NCBI GenBank assembly: GCA_029379385.1
Contig: CM055606.1
Coordinates: 1,178,001-1,242,000, forward strand
From: Quillaja saponaria
Taxonomy: Eukaryota > Streptophyta > Magnoliopsida > Fabales > Quillajaceae
DNA length: 64,000 bases
Reading direction: 5' to 3'
Part shown: piece by piece, positions 1-12,700 of the stretch
Numbering within the stretch: the first letter of the stretch is position 1
How the letters are laid out: every line of letters starts with the position of its first letter
The notes under the pieces: model-generated
Seen by the model: the letters and a program-made list of their open reading frames with translations, nothing else
What the model was told of the DNA's origin: nothing
Database searches by the model: none
Position numbers and translations under genes: made by a program

Positions 1-1305
1 AAAATAAAAATACCTCATTCAAAAATGTCAAAATAAGTGAGGTATTAAATATGTATTATTTTTATTTATGAATTTACCTTTTTTTTTTTTTTACTTTACT
101 TATTTTCTTCATTCTTTTTTTTTTTTTTTTCCCAAGAAATTGCAAATGTGCAATCTGATAAAATCACTAGAAAATATATTTTAGAAAGGTCACAATTTTT
201 TTAAAAAAGTTAAATTTTGTATGGGTCATAAATACAAAATTGCAACTTTGAAAGGACAAAATATAATATGCCCAAAACTGTGTAGTAGCCAGAATGATAA
301 AGCTGTAACTTTTAAGGGTCAATTCAGAATTTTCCTAAAACCTTGCAGGGGCTAGAATGATAAAACTGTAATTTTTATGGGTCAAAATGAAGTTTTCCTA
401 AAATCCCGAAGGGGCCATGGCCCCTTCTGGCCTCCATGTAGATCTGCCTCTTAATGCCTTACAATGTCTTCTAAACTAGTGTGCTGGTGGCAACACTTAT
501 TAATTGGGCTGGTTGGTTACACTTGATCAGTGTCCTAGTAACAGATCTCACAGGTTGGTTCTTCAATCCCAAGGGCATGATCTGCAAGAAAATTTGATGT
601 TCAACATGAAATTTTCGTATGCCTATTAAATCATATATAATAGCTAGTTCCTTGAAGTGATGAGATAAAATAACTGTTGATGCATTCAAAGGAGAACCTT
701 TTGCTGTCTGTTAAAAGTTGGTTTTGAATGTTTATTCAAAAAACTTTTTGGCAGAATTCTATGCTAGTAACTATATAACTTTGAAAGAAGTAAGGCTTAT
801 TATCCAAGATGACCAATGGACAACATAAGCAGTTCCTTTGGTCAAGTGCTCAACATTGTGATAACAAGGATCGCTATGACAAATGGGGCTTTCCTTGTTG
901 AAATTTTTGTATATTGATGTTCTCTAGTTTTTCTTTCCTGTTTGCTCTTGTGGATTATTGAGATTTTCTTTTGTGAGATGCATAAGTGTGGTCCAATGTA
1001 GTTGTTTGTTGCAGATTGCTATTCTGATGTAGCTTGGTAATTTTTTTTTCGGAAGTTATTATTCAACACATAAAAGGGAGAAAGATAAAACTTTGACATG
1101 TTAATATCTTTCCATTTTTATCCCTCAATTTCAAGTCATACAGATCTAATTAGTGTTCTGTAGGACTTGGAGTAATAGTTTAAGATAAAGCTCACTCAGT
1201 TACTAAATTTGTCTTAGATCAGAGAGTTATGATTAAATACTTTGGATTATTTGTACCTTTGTATTGTGTCATAAGTGTTATCTTTGTTCTTTTATGGTCA
1301 AGCAG
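1..1305. other. Left flank, probably intron or upstream part of the CHR35 gene
   Basis: AT-rich DNA with long T runs (about 79-92 and 116-130). I see no exon matching the missing N-terminal part of the CHR35 protein. Positions about 291-350 and 352-420 are two diverged copies of a roughly 65-70 bp unit. The second copy ends in a GC-rich stretch around 408-450 (a palindrome-like gccatggcccc) that looks like worn repeat DNA. The sequence just before 1306 is pyrimidine-rich and ends in a usable AG acceptor, so at least the right end is read as intron. Confidence 0.5.
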
Positions 1306-3105
1306 CGAAGGACTACTCGGACCTACATGTCTGAGACTCAAAATATGACCTCTAAAGATTCTACTAATGTTATTCTATGTGGAGTTAAGCATGGTGGAGA
1401 GAAATTGATGGCAACTGAGATTTACGCACATCCAAGACACTGGAAGCAAATGAAACCTCATCAAGTGGAGGGCTTCAAATTTCTCTGCAGCAACCTCATA
1501 ACAGATAATCCAGGAGGTTGCATTTTAGCTCATGCCCCAGGTTCTGGAAAAACATTTATGATTATAAGTTTTATGCAGAGTTTCCTTGCTAGATTTCCCC
1601 ATGCTAGACCGCTGATTGTTCTACCAAAAGGAATCTTGGCTACATGGAGGAAGGAATTCCAGACGTGGCAAGTGGAGGACATTCCATTATATGATTTTTA
1701 TACCTCAAAAGCAGAAAATCGGCCGCAGCAGCTGGGTCTGTTAAAACAGTGGGTAGAAAAGAAAAGCATCCTATTTTTGGGGTACAAACAGTTTTCTGCT
1801 GTTGTTTGCGACAATGGAACTGATAAAATAGCAGTGGAGTGTCGGGAAATACTACTGAAAGTTCCTGCAATTCTTATCTTAGATGAAGGTCATACTCCAA
1901 GGAATGAGGACACTGATGTACTTCAATCCCTTGCTAGAGTTCAAACACCTTTGAAAGTTGTCCTTTCAGGTACCCTTTACCAAAACCATGTGAAAGAGGT
2001 ATTCAACGTTTTGAACCTTGTCCGACCAAAGTTCATGAAATTCCAAACTTCCCGCGATGTTGTTAAGCGCATAATGTGCAGAGTACAGATATCAGGAGTG
2101 AGAAAGCAGTTGAAAGCTGGCTCAGATTCGGGTTTCTTTGATTTGGTGGAGCATACTCTGCAACAGAAGGATGAAGATTTCAAAAGGAAAGCAGCTGTCA
2201 TACAAGATCTTCGTGAGATGACAAGCAACGTCCTTCATTACTATAAAGGTGATGTCCTTGATGAGCTTCCTGGACTTTCTGATTTTACCTTAATACTGAA
2301 TCTTACTGCAAGACAGAAAAGTGAAGTTGAGAAGTTAAGGAAGTTGGACAAGTTTAAGCGAAATTGTGTGGGAAGTCTTGTCTATGTGCACCCACAGTTG
2401 AAATTATTTTCAGAAAAATATCCTTCTAGTGGAGAGAGGGGTTCTTCCTTTGATGATGAGAAGGTGGAAAGTATGTTAAGAAAATTGAATGTGAGAGAAG
2501 GTGTTAAGGCAAAATTCTTTCTTAATATTTTGGCCCTTTGTCAATCAACTGATGAGAAGCTGTTGGTATTTAGTCAGTATATCTTGCCACTGAAATTTTT
2601 TGAGATGTTATCTATGAAGGTGAAGGGCTGGAGTTGTGACAAAGAAATCTTTATGATAACAGGTGATACAACTCCTGAGCAAAGGGAGTGGTCCATGGAA
2701 CAGTTTAATTGCTCTGCTGATGCTAAAGTTTTCTTTGGGTCAATTAAAGCATGTGGGGAAGGAATATCTTTAGTGGGAGCTTCGCGCATCCTCATATTGG
2801 ACGTTCACCTAAACCCATCAGTAACTCGCCAAGCAGTAGGCCGTGCATTCCGACCTGGCCAAAAGAGAAAAGTATACACATATAGGTTGGTTGCTGCAGA
2901 TTCACCTGAGGAGGAAGATCACGACAAATGCTTCAATAAAGATTTGATTTCAAAGATGTGGTTTGAGTGGAACGAGAACTGCAAGCACAAAGAATTTGAA
3001 ATGAAGCCTGTTGACTTATCCGAGTGTGGTGATCCATTCATGGAGAGTCAGTCCTTGCAGGAAGATATAAAAGTTTTATACAGGAGGTTAGAATTGTGTA
3101 TTTAA
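1306..3105 (+). CDS. CHR35: CHR35/DRD1-type SNF2 chromatin remodeller, C-terminal helicase exon (partial)
   Basis: One long exon encodes the whole SNF2 ATPase of the plant-specific DRD1/CLASSY branch. In Arabidopsis DRD1 belongs to the DDR complex that helps Pol V in RNA-directed DNA methylation in the nucleus. Visible motifs are Walker A GSGKT (1540-1554), the Walker B variant DEGH (1882-1893) and the helicase motif VI block [11 protein letters not shown] (2830-2862). The text around [16 protein letters not shown] and [12 protein letters not shown] is diagnostic for DRD1 rather than for CLSY proteins. The family is usually about 880-900 residues; only about 600 are here, so the N-terminal exons lie to the left or were missed. 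The start is an acceptor AG at 1305 (or 1302), not a start codon. The C-terminus is ambiguous: read through it ends LYRRLELCI, but a GT at 3087 joined to an AG at 3224 would end it right after LYRR, as in the family. No frame damage is seen. Confidence 0.9.
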   Translation, partial: RRTTRTYMSETQNMTSKDSTNVILCGVKHGGEKLMATEIYAHPRHWKQMKPHQVEGFKFLCSNLITDNPGGCILAHAPGSGKTFMIISFMQSFLARFPHARPLIVLPKGILATWRKEFQTWQVEDIPLYDFYTSKAENRPQQLGLLKQWVEKKSILFLGYKQFSAVVCDNGTDKIAVECREILLKVPAILILDEGHTPRNEDTDVLQSLARVQTPLKVVLSGTLYQNHVKEVFNVLNLVRPKFMKFQTSRDVVKRIMCRVQISGVRKQLKAGSDSGFFDLVEHTLQQKDEDFKRKAAVIQDLREMTSNVLHYYKGDVLDELPGLSDFTLILNLTARQKSEVEKLRKLDKFKRNCVGSLVYVHPQLKLFSEKYPSSGERGSSFDDEKVESMLRKLNVREGVKAKFFLNILALCQSTDEKLLVFSQYILPLKFFEMLSMKVKGWSCDKEIFMITGDTTPEQREWSMEQFNCSADAKVFFGSIKACGEGISLVGASRILILDVHLNPSVTRQAVGRAFRPGQKRKVYTYRLVAADSPEEEDHDKCFNKDLISKMWFEWNENCKHKEFEMKPVDLSECGDPFMESQSLQEDIKVLYRRLELCI

Positions 3106-3165
3106 CATCATGAAGTTAAGTGGTTAGATTTGTGTATTTAACATCATGAAGTTAAGTAGTTACAT
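3087..3165 (+). repeat. Short tandem duplication over the CHR35 stop codon
   Basis: Two near-identical units of about 37 bp, each holding tgtgtatttaacatcatgaa, lie side by side from about 3088 to 3163. The first contains the read-through stop codon (3103-3105) and the second is in the 3' UTR or in the possible last intron (3087-3224). Confidence 0.75.
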
Positions 3166-3228
3166 TTTGTGCCATCCTGCAATATACACTAATGAAATTG
3201 CCCTTCTTTTTGTTATCTTTTCAGGTAA

Positions 3229-4744
3229 ATTATGTAGAGCTGAGGAACAGAAACGTGTATATTCTGACTCCTGTCACCAATCATCAAGCTTCAATTTTCT
3301 TCACTGTTTATATCTCATATTACTACTTGTGACTTCTTTTTTTTGGTACAATCTCTACTGTGACGTCAGTAGGTGGTTTAACCTGTCAATTGTCTGAAAC
3401 TTAGTCCAAACAATGTGGCGATGGATATGTTTAAGGCTTGGAATGAAATGACTGCTTCTGCTTTGTGCTTCTTCACATTGACAAGTCATAATAGCTGTAG
3501 AGAAGAATGCTTTGGATAGACTTCTATCCTGCTTTGGAATTTAACTAAAATACCCTTATTAAGGTTATACACCTGTTCCTGAATCAAACTGAATTTTCGA
3601 TTAAATGCTCTAGCCAGTTCCAAACTGAATTAAAATAAAAATATGATTAACCGAACCAAAAAAAGAGTAAGGTTTGGGTTTGACCTGAATTGAGAATTTC
3701 ACATGCTACTCACAAACAAAAAAAAAAGAAAAAAAGAAAAAAAGAGAGAAGCCTCTTTTGCTTGATTTATGAATTGAGTCAACTATTATTAAAATTTATT
3801 AATTTATTACTAGAGAAAAACACCAAAACCGTAACTCAACAAAACGATTTTTAAAAAATACTAACCCCAAAAAAACCAACAGCGAGTTTTCCACCGCATA
3901 AACATAATGAAGTTGCAAGTTGATGTTGCACAATTTTCAGTCATGCTAGAATTTTTTTTGTTTGTACTTCGTATTGTGGAGTTTGGGGCATAATTTCCAG
4001 TTTCTTGACTGAGGCCTTCATCTTGATGTTACTAGACTTTTCCTAAGTTTCTGAAAGTCTTCTTTTAATTTTTATTCAGGAATTTGGTTTCTTTTGGTGA
4101 TAGATACAGTCAGACAAGGGATTAGAGCAATCATTAAATTGCTAAATTAGGACAAAGTGGACATATTGTGTGCACCATCAAGGAAATTTGGTCTTCTGGG
4201 ACTGCCTGCCCACTGTACCATCAAAGCAGCCAAGAGAAAATAGCATGCGTCCTGTGAAGCCAAGACTCACTGACTGAAGCCACAGATTTCTTTACTTAAA
4301 AGGATTAGGACAGGTCACCTACTGATATGGGGGATCAAGGGATTCATATCAAATGACAATGAGCCAACAATCAGGTTGGAATTTTATGTGACACCGGCAT
4401 AAGAAATCAGCCAATTCCTACTCATTTTATTTCATTATAAAATCATTTCTTCAATGCAATAGTCTGTAGCTTGCACTAATTGTACATGTTTCCCTCTTGC
4501 ATATTGCAAAAAAAGCATTTACATTAACTTTACAGATATGCTCATCTTCCAACCAATTTTTGGATATATTACAAATGTATATTTCATCTTTCCATATATG
4601 CAGAACTATAGAATTTTCTTCTATCACTGACAAAAACTATAAATGGTCCATAAGAACATCAGGTCTAAACCCTAACTGTCACAAACACCTTTCTTTCCCC
4701 TTAAGAATGAGAGGTTATGCATATGGATACGCAATTCATTATCT
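3229..4744. other. Intergenic region between convergent CHR35 and BLH genes
   Basis: It holds the 3' UTR of CHR35 (to roughly 3.5 kb), A-rich low-complexity DNA (3716-3750) and the 3' UTR of the minus-strand homeodomain gene (about 4.45-4.74 kb). Open frames here are short and unlike any family I know. Confidence 0.6.
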
Positions 4745-7700
4745 TTATACTACGAAATCATGTAATAAATGGGAAGAGCTGAATCTTTGTTGCTGGTTCA
4801 CAGAACTCATACATTCAAGCTCTGCAGTATCAGCCCTTACAGAAGAAGCAGCAGCATTGTAGATATCATCCTCTCTAGCGGAAACAAAACTTTGATGTGT
4901 CCCACTAGACATGGGTAAATTACCACCCTCACAATGTTGCAAACCTAATGTGAGAGATACTCCCATTGCCGGCCCAAACCTCCCCAACTCTGACATGTGG
5001 TATGCAGCAGCAGGTTCCATAAATCCAACAGAATGAACAACTGTGGCATGGAAGGGATTACAATCATCCACATGAGGCTTTTGCTCTTCAGTTTGTTTCA
5101 CTAACCCATATTCAGTTTCACCTTCATGATTTCCATTATGAAAACTGGATAATCCAGTGGATTCAGTCATTTCTACAAAGGAAACATGGTCAGCTTTGGA
5201 GTCCAGAGATTGTCCAATGCTGCATCTCTCACTGGCTGCTGAACTTTGATACTGCTGCAAATCTTCGCCTCTGTCCTCAGAGGTCCTGACATCACCATTT
5301 GTTACTTTGGCTGCATTTTCAGAGGAAGAATTGGAGTCCATCTCTGCATCACCAGCCTCTTCCTTGTACATCTCTTCAACCATGGGCTTCCAAAGACGCA
5401 CTCGTGCATTTATAAACCAGTTCGAGACCTGAGCCATGCAACAGGTGTTATCAGATATGTAGGATGCCAAGTGATGCTAAGAACCTAATTTCAATGAAAA
5501 CATAAATTCAACATCATACTATTGCATATGAAGTCATTAATCTATCATTGGCACTAATGTTAACAAGTTATCAGCACATATTGCAGAATTTCTTTCAGTC
5601 AAGATCACTCAACCTTGCGTGTAATTTTGAAAGTATTCTGCATTATGCAGACCTTTCTCATGAATTATCAACTTATATCACCATACCTTCCCTATGAATT
5701 CCTGCTTTTGCTTATGCCTTACTCAGCCGGATTCAACAAAGGATACAGGGTAACTTGGAAAATTAAGAACACCTTTTTTCACCTCAGGATCAAATACGGA
5801 GCTTGTGTTCATCAAGCAAATAGCTAGAGACACAACAATTAGGTTTTTTACCTGACTTCTAGTCAAGCCTGCCTGCCTTGCTAGCATGATCTTATCAGAG
5901 TCCTTCGGATAGCTGGCAAACATTACTTAGCAATTAGATTAACTGATGGACTAAGAAATATCACAACATGAAAAGAAGGAAAAGTTTGAAGTATGGAAGT
6001 CTACGGGTGAAGAAAATGCTCGAACAGCCAAGCACGAAGAATTGAAACAGAGTTTTCTGGCAGCCCTCTTTGTGGCCTCCATGCATGTTGTTGCATCATA
6101 CCAAGCTGCTGAAGAGCCCTCTGTTGCCGAAGTTTCCTCTCCACATACCTTAGTCGAGTTATTCCCACTCCTTTACTGTTTCCTGAAGCATCTTGGTCCC
6201 CAAGGCTTTTCTGAGTTGCAAGGATTTGGCCAGTGATTGCATCACGCAAGCACCGGAAATGGCATGAAATTGCTTGGAGGGCAAGGGCTGTGTATGGTTT
6301 AGCTGCCCCACTTCCTGCTATTACATCAAAAGATGATACTACAATCTGCATCTGATGATAATATTGTTTATACCTTCTATCGACCTGTGATGATAGAATG
6401 ATACTCATTAGAACATCAATGTAAAGTTTAAGTTTCCTAAAACATATGTTCTTATGGATAAACTGTGAACTGCATATTAGCATTGGTAACTTTTCCTGCC
6501 TCCTGGAGTTCTTTATATATCAGATTAAGGGCAAAAGCTGTCTTAATATGCAGTACAGCAGAAATATAAGAATTATGAATTTACATCCTAATATCTAAAT
6601 GTCACATATCCATCACGGAAAAAGTTATCAAAACTACTGCATAAATCAAAAGAAGCTTCCATGGGACATTATGCACCAACGGAAAGCATATTTTTTTTTA
6701 GAGGGATGGGGTATCTTGCCAGTACAGCAAAGTAGGGATAACTCAGCAACAAGTAGGGTAGTTGCCAAAATCAGATGTAACAATATCCACCACCCCCCCC
6801 CCCCCCCCCCGCGCGAAAAAAAAGAAAACACACACACACACACACCAGACCCAGGGTCGGAGATACATAAGCACATGAATTGGCTCTTCTGGAACCTTCG
6901 AATGATGCACAATCTGTAAAGGTGTTCAGTATTCAGTTACATAACCCAAAGTATGTGGATCACCTGAAAATATTAAGATATGCAAATTCACTGAATTTCA
7001 ATACCAAATAACCCTCTTAATTCAGATTTTGATAGGCAATAGTAGTGTCACTCTATCTCCTCAAAAGCACCTCATAGGAAACCATCAATTTCATATTCTT
7101 ACCTGAGTAACTCCTCCCATTCGTAAGGGAATCTACCAATATAAGTTTAACAGATGACTAGCCAATACAAAGATAACATCAGGGAAATAACTGATATCTA
7201 TCCCTTGAATAAGATATGGTATTATGGACTATTTACAGAGCACCTTCCCTTTGAATCACTTTACTGAAGGACTAGCAGTAATTTCTTTTTCATAAGTATA
7301 TGATCTAGTTTCTTCTTTCTAGTAAAAGGAACAAGCATAAAAAGTACCATGATCATTTTAAGCTAAATTGCCAACAGTCACATTAAGCTGAATCAAGTCC
7401 AGTTGACAATAATATTTAAAATCTGAGCATGATGCCAAGATGAAAAACTGCAAAATAGATTTACTACAAGCAAATAAGTCAAATATTACTTTCTATGTCT
7501 TCCAACACTCTGGTTAGCTCAGAATTTGTAGTAATAGTAATAATATTATCATTTAGAACAATTGTGGATTGTCAATAAGCACTTCTGCTACTTCAGCAAC
7601 AATTGAGATTTATGGTGGCGATTTAGATAACAAAGTTCACTTCAACCCATTCAAGAAATCATACAGTTGTCTTCAAAAGAGACTATGAATTTTATATTAG

Positions 7701-8617
7701 GTAGGTCTCACCTCATCCAACATTGATAAAAGCTTTGTTAACTTGTTCTGTAAATCTTGTTTTTGAGCATGTGAAAGCTCACACGGGGAGTTACTGGCTG
7801 ACTCTTGAGGGTTTGAGGATGCTCCATTTGCAAGTACAGTTTCATTTACTAATCCCTCGTCACCCTCTTTAGAACTCTTCCCATGGTGTTCATATGTGCT
7901 TTGATTTTTCCTGCTATCAGATTGCTTTAGAGCCTTTCGGACATTGACAACTTCATCAAGCAATTGTTGTGCTGCCTTGAGGTATTTGGAATTAGGAATC
8001 GTTTTTGCAACACTTGACATTCCATACAAAGAAAAATCCACTCTGTTTGAATCTTCATTACTTCCAGGATAACCAGGTGGCGACAGATATTCAACATTTC
8101 TTGATTGTTCATCTCTAGATGAGCCACTCTTACAGCCACCCTCACCTGAAATTGATGGATTAGGACTCAAAAAAGAAGCAAAGCCTGGATTAGGATTCCG
8201 GTATGGGATAGAAGTCATTTGGATTCCTGATTGAATTTGAGTCCCAAGACTAAGAGATAATCCCTGACCCTGCATGCTCTGTCCTCCCATTACCTGTGAA
8301 GCTAGCATCTCATTTCTACCATCCCTCCATGCGGTGAAATTATGCTCCCCAGTTTGTAGTCCACCAAGACTTGTTAAGATTTCTTGCTCCTGGGGGGCTG
8401 AATTTGAAGGTCCAATTGACGAGATAGCAAAGCAAGTATTTTGCTGCTGAGAATTGCCAGATAATGCATCTGAGTATGCTGAGTTCATATACATCATCAT
8501 ATTGCTAGAAAGAACAGGTGCCTCCGAATATGAATTGGACAAAGGTTCTCTTAGATACAGCATTGGTGCAGCCGCAACATCTCTTTGATTACTCGTATTA
8601 GCATAATAAGCAGCCAT
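4745..8617 (-). CDS. BLH7: BEL1-like homeodomain transcription factor, BLH6/BLH7 type
   Basis: Four coding exons: 8617-7712, 6384-6005, 5912-5852 and 5428-4745, giving 676 residues with all phases agreeing. Order in the protein: N-terminal ZIBEL-like motif GLSLSLG; SKY box ([15 protein letters not shown]); BELL domain beginning near [10 protein letters not shown] and running through exon 2; a TALE three-residue-loop homeodomain with PYPKDSDK and [15 protein letters not shown]; then a C-terminal VSLTLGL ZIBEL motif and the ending LLHDFVV. The 61-bp third exon is the usual TALE homeobox micro-exon. The BELL sequence [19 protein letters not shown] and the C-terminus match Arabidopsis BLH6/BLH7. 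Such proteins act in the nucleus as dimers with KNOX partners. The start is the ATG at 8617; an in-frame TTG nine bases upstream is not a start. One oddity is Cys in the BELL segment [11 protein letters not shown], where the family usually has Arg. BLH6 versus BLH7 is not settled by sequence alone; gene order favours BLH7. Confidence 0.92.
6793..6846. repeat. Homopolymer C18 next to a CA microsatellite in BLH intron 1
   Basis: Eighteen consecutive C (6793-6810) are followed by gcgcg, an A-rich spacer and about nine CA units (6829-6845). On the coding (minus) strand this is a poly-G tract inside the 1.33-kb intron between the first two coding exons. Confidence 0.95.
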
Positions 8618-9765
8618 AACTTTCAACTGTTCTAACCCTCCTGAATGGTTCTAGGACTAGTCTAAGCGGTCACCCTGGGAATTACAATCATCCAGCATAA
8701 ACATTCATATTAGAAAAATTCTCAGCAATAGGAGGAGAGCAACACCTCAGGAAAATTGATTTTGATATTATAAAATTTCAAATCACTGTCTTGTGTACCT
8801 CCTGTATAAGCTAACAGCTTCAAATGTTTATTAGTCACATACATACTGTCACAAAAACTAAGCTTAACAAAATATGATCATCATAATCATTACAAGCATC
8901 AATTTAAGGGTAGGTAAAAAGAAAGCATAAATATACGTTCAACCAAATAAATGCAGAATTTTTAGATGTATAGATTTTAAACAAAAACATAAAAGAATCT
9001 TACACCATAAATGTTCAAAGTTGTGATTTTTTTTTCTTTTTCTTTTTTGTTCACTTGTTATCGCCAACCTTACCACCATCTTGTCCAGACAAACACACAC
9101 ACATAAAAAGTCAGACATTAGAATATAAAATTACCTGGAAAATCGTAGCAGTTGTGGTTGTTGTACGGAACAGGAAAAGCTCAGAGACACCAAAATCAAT
9201 CCACCGAAACAAAATCCTCCCCGAAAACTAAACACTTTCCGATCCCGAGAAACCCAGTAACAACAACACAGAGCCTCACTTTTCATCAAAAAATTTACAC
9301 ATTCACAAACAACAACACCACCATCAATACTAAATTCCGAGAAAATAAACCCAGAAAAGAAATTTTATTTGCTCTGTTTGTTGTAATCATATATTCTCCA
9401 TTCATGATTCCATCAATCCCCAAGTGAGAATCACACACAATTGCACATCTGCTTCTTTCTTTCTCTCCCTAGAAAGTTTCTCTCAGCAACTCCAAGAAAA
9501 AGAAAAAATATAACTTTCTCTTGTAAATATAATGATCTATTTTGGATTTTGCTTCTGCTGTGGATAATCTTTGTTGAGACCCAATTGTAGGTTCCTTTGA
9601 ATTTTGATGCTTGAACTGCTATGACTGCTATTGCAGCTTCTGTTTCTTCTTCTTGGCTGGTGAGTATGTGTTTGTTTGACGAGCTCAATCGCTAACCACC
9701 AGTTGGTAGAACTAAACCCTCTCTTAAACCTCCTTGCACCATCTCTCTCTCTCTCTCTCTCTCTA
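8618..9765 (-). promoter_or_regulatory. Probable 5' leader with an intron, and proximal promoter of the BLH gene
   Basis: A good minus-strand donor lies at 9134/9135 (exon ending TTTTCCAG, then GTAATT) and a good acceptor at 8675-8677. This suggests a non-coding first exon upstream of 9135 and a leader intron of roughly 460 bp, as is common for BEL1-like genes. A CT/GA run of about 23 bp (9742-9764) lies just upstream or in the leader. The splice sites are seen; their use is inferred. Confidence 0.5.
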
Positions 9766-12700
9766 CTGTCTCCCTCTAATTTCTTTCCCTGTCTTACAAG
9801 TTACAACCTTTGGCTGTCTCTTTGATTCTTGGATATGGAGAAGGTCCTCGCTGCAATATCCACCATATTCTAATAGTTTTTTTTTTCTTTTTTGTATTTT
9901 AATATTTAAAAAATTCCAAAAGGTAAACCATTAGGTGCCATAGGCCATATTTGTTTTCTAGTCTCATATTATATACCAAATACTAATAAATGAAGGCTTT
10001 TAGTGTATTTCTGTAACATCCCTTCAAGTTGTTGATATAAAAACTATATTCCAATTGGAATTTGCTTCTTCTTTTTTTAATAAATAAAAATCATATGATT
10101 ACAAAGAATATCAGAGTGTTGCTTTTTTTTTTTTACACATATAAGTTAAAAAACAATTATGATATTTTTGCTAAGTATCACTATAATGATAGTAAAAAAC
10201 TAAACTAATCACCACCTATTACGAGAAAAATGATGATAAGGATATTATGTATCTATACTATTATAAAGGTCAGAAGATCAGAAAGTCAGAAAGTCAAAAA
10301 ATTAGGTAAATCAAATCATTATAAATTCAAGTAAAAAAAATCAAATTTATATTTATTTAAATTTTAACTATTAAAAATTAAATATGAATACTAAATTTAT
10401 TATGTGAATTTATCATTTATTTTGTATTGTTATTTATTCTCGTCATTAAAACATGAGTTTTTCTAAGGGGATTTAATAAATTTATCATGGGAAACAGCTA
10501 ACATTTTCTTTTCTTTTTCTTCCCTTCTTTACTGTTCCTAAGAAATCAAAAGAGGTTTTAGGGAAACATTGTTCAACTTGAAATACAACATAAATTAATG
10601 AAAAATTAGACAACAACTTATAAGCTACGAAACACGGGAAATTCAAAATGCATCTATATAAATATCAAATATTTGTGATACATATTTGCACTCCTTTGAT
10701 ACATCTTGGTATGTATTGTACATACCATTTATTTTAAATTCAAAGTACGATTTATTTAATATCTTGGATCATTATTGATAACTAAAGAAAACTTATATAT
10801 ACTAACAAACGGAATAAGAAATTACATTTAAGAAAAACTAGTTTTGGTGAGATGATATTAAATATAAATTTTAAATTATATATTTATTTATCTATGAATT
10901 TTCTTTATTTATGCATTATATAATATTTTTTGTATTTATTAAGTTTTGTTATATATATTACTCTCCCTAACTCGTAACATAATCTTTTAGAAAATGATAA
11001 ATTTATGTACCCGTATTGTACCATATCCAAATTGGTGCTTCGTTCCTTGAAGTTTCCCGAATACTACCAACAACTTGGTTGGTTCAATTTCGAATGGAAA
11101 AATACCATTACTTAATTAACCCAAACTTCAAGACAAGCCCCATGAAAGACAATGGCAACAGAGCCCTCTAGGCCGGCTCTGGCTGTAGAGAGAGAAAGTG
11201 TGTTTGTGACATGAAGGAAAGAGAGAGAGCGAGTTTGTGTTGTGGACTTGTAGTACAGGTATTCAGGGGCTTCACGTATTTGGGGAAGGCTATTGTATTG
11301 TATTGTATTGAATGCGTAATGCTGCAACTGCAGAGGGACGTGAAGAAACAGAGCACAACCTAGAGATTTGCAAAAGTACATTGAGAAATCTAAGGTTTAA
11401 GTAAAAGGAAGAACCTGTTAGCAAAAAAAAAAAAAAAAAGTAAAAGGAAGAATCTGATAGGTTTATTAACGGCTACTTTCTAAAGATAATAAAATAAATA
11501 TAATTTTTTTAGAAGTGTCCTTGATTCAAAATGTTTATTTATTTTTTTCTACAAAAGAAAAAAAAAATAATAATAACCCAAAGATAAATACTTTTGGAAA
11601 TCATTCTTTAATGTTTACATTTTTTTTTTTAATTGTATTCAAATATTGGATGTGATGTTAGCTGCATTTTAAAATAAACTTTTTTTTTTTTTTTTGTAAT
11701 TTACTGAAGCAACTACACTTTGGTCTTCTAAATAAAAAGAAAAATTTTATTAACTTGATTTCTTATGTTTGAGATTTTCTTGGTTTGTTTGATTAGGTAA
11801 TTTGGAGCAATTAATTAATTTAAAAACTAGAATATGTAATTGCTTGATAGAGAAAATAAAAATGCATATTAAATTAAAATTTTATTTTTGGAAGACCATT
11901 TTTTTTTGTTATAGCACTATAATAATTAGTTTATAAAAAGGATGTATAAATTCAATTGGAAACTAAGAACAAAACGCTTGTAAATTTGTTCGAGGATCTA
12001 AATTTTATTGAGTTAACTGTTTCTATAAAGTTAAGGTTCGATGTATATATGCCAATTATGCAAAAAGGATAACTAGCTACTTGTTCATGAATTATGAATG
12101 CCTAATAAACAAATTAACAATACATTAGTTATCACCAAGAATTTAATTGTGATTGATATCTGTTTTTCCATCTTTAATATCGAATTTGAGCCTTCCTAAT
12201 ATAAAAAAAAAATACAATACATTTGTTGAATTTTGGACCAAACACTAAATATTAGTTGTCAAAGAGCCATTAGACAAAGTCCTTTTGGCACATAAGCATT
12301 GCACAAAATATGATCCAGTTACAATGGAAACCTTAAGAAGCAATATTAATATAATTTTAAAATAAGGATTCTTCTAAATCGTGTTTATCTCTTTGAACTA
12401 TTCAACTAATACACTGTTTAGCTACTCTATAATTCAAATTTCCAGCTGTTGTCTAATCTAAACCAGTTGACAAGTTATAACATGAACTGCAACGTGGTAG
12501 CGAGTGATTTCATAACTAATGAAGAGTTGTTAGTTTTTCTTACTAAAAAGTTTAAAAATTATTTCCATAGACTTTGATTATAAAGTGTGGTTCCCACATT
12601 AGGTTTAGAATCACTTTTGGTGATATAAGGGGTCCACTGAATAAATGCCTAAGGAGTCTATAGTATGGACAGAGGGTCCCACATTGGAGGTAAAGTCCAA

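Noticed and set aside
1640..2795. Several minus-strand open frames over the CHR35 exon
   Set aside because: They are antisense shadows of a strongly conserved plus-strand helicase domain.
9431..9688. An 85-residue minus-strand frame in the BLH leader, considered as an upstream ORF
   Set aside because: It begins with TTG, not ATG, and resembles no protein; its composition is that of a leader.
11112..11381. Two overlapping minus-strand frames and a less AT-rich island, considered as a small gene or miRNA precursor
   Set aside because: No family resemblance, no conserved miRNA that I know, and no stable hairpin with a clear duplex.
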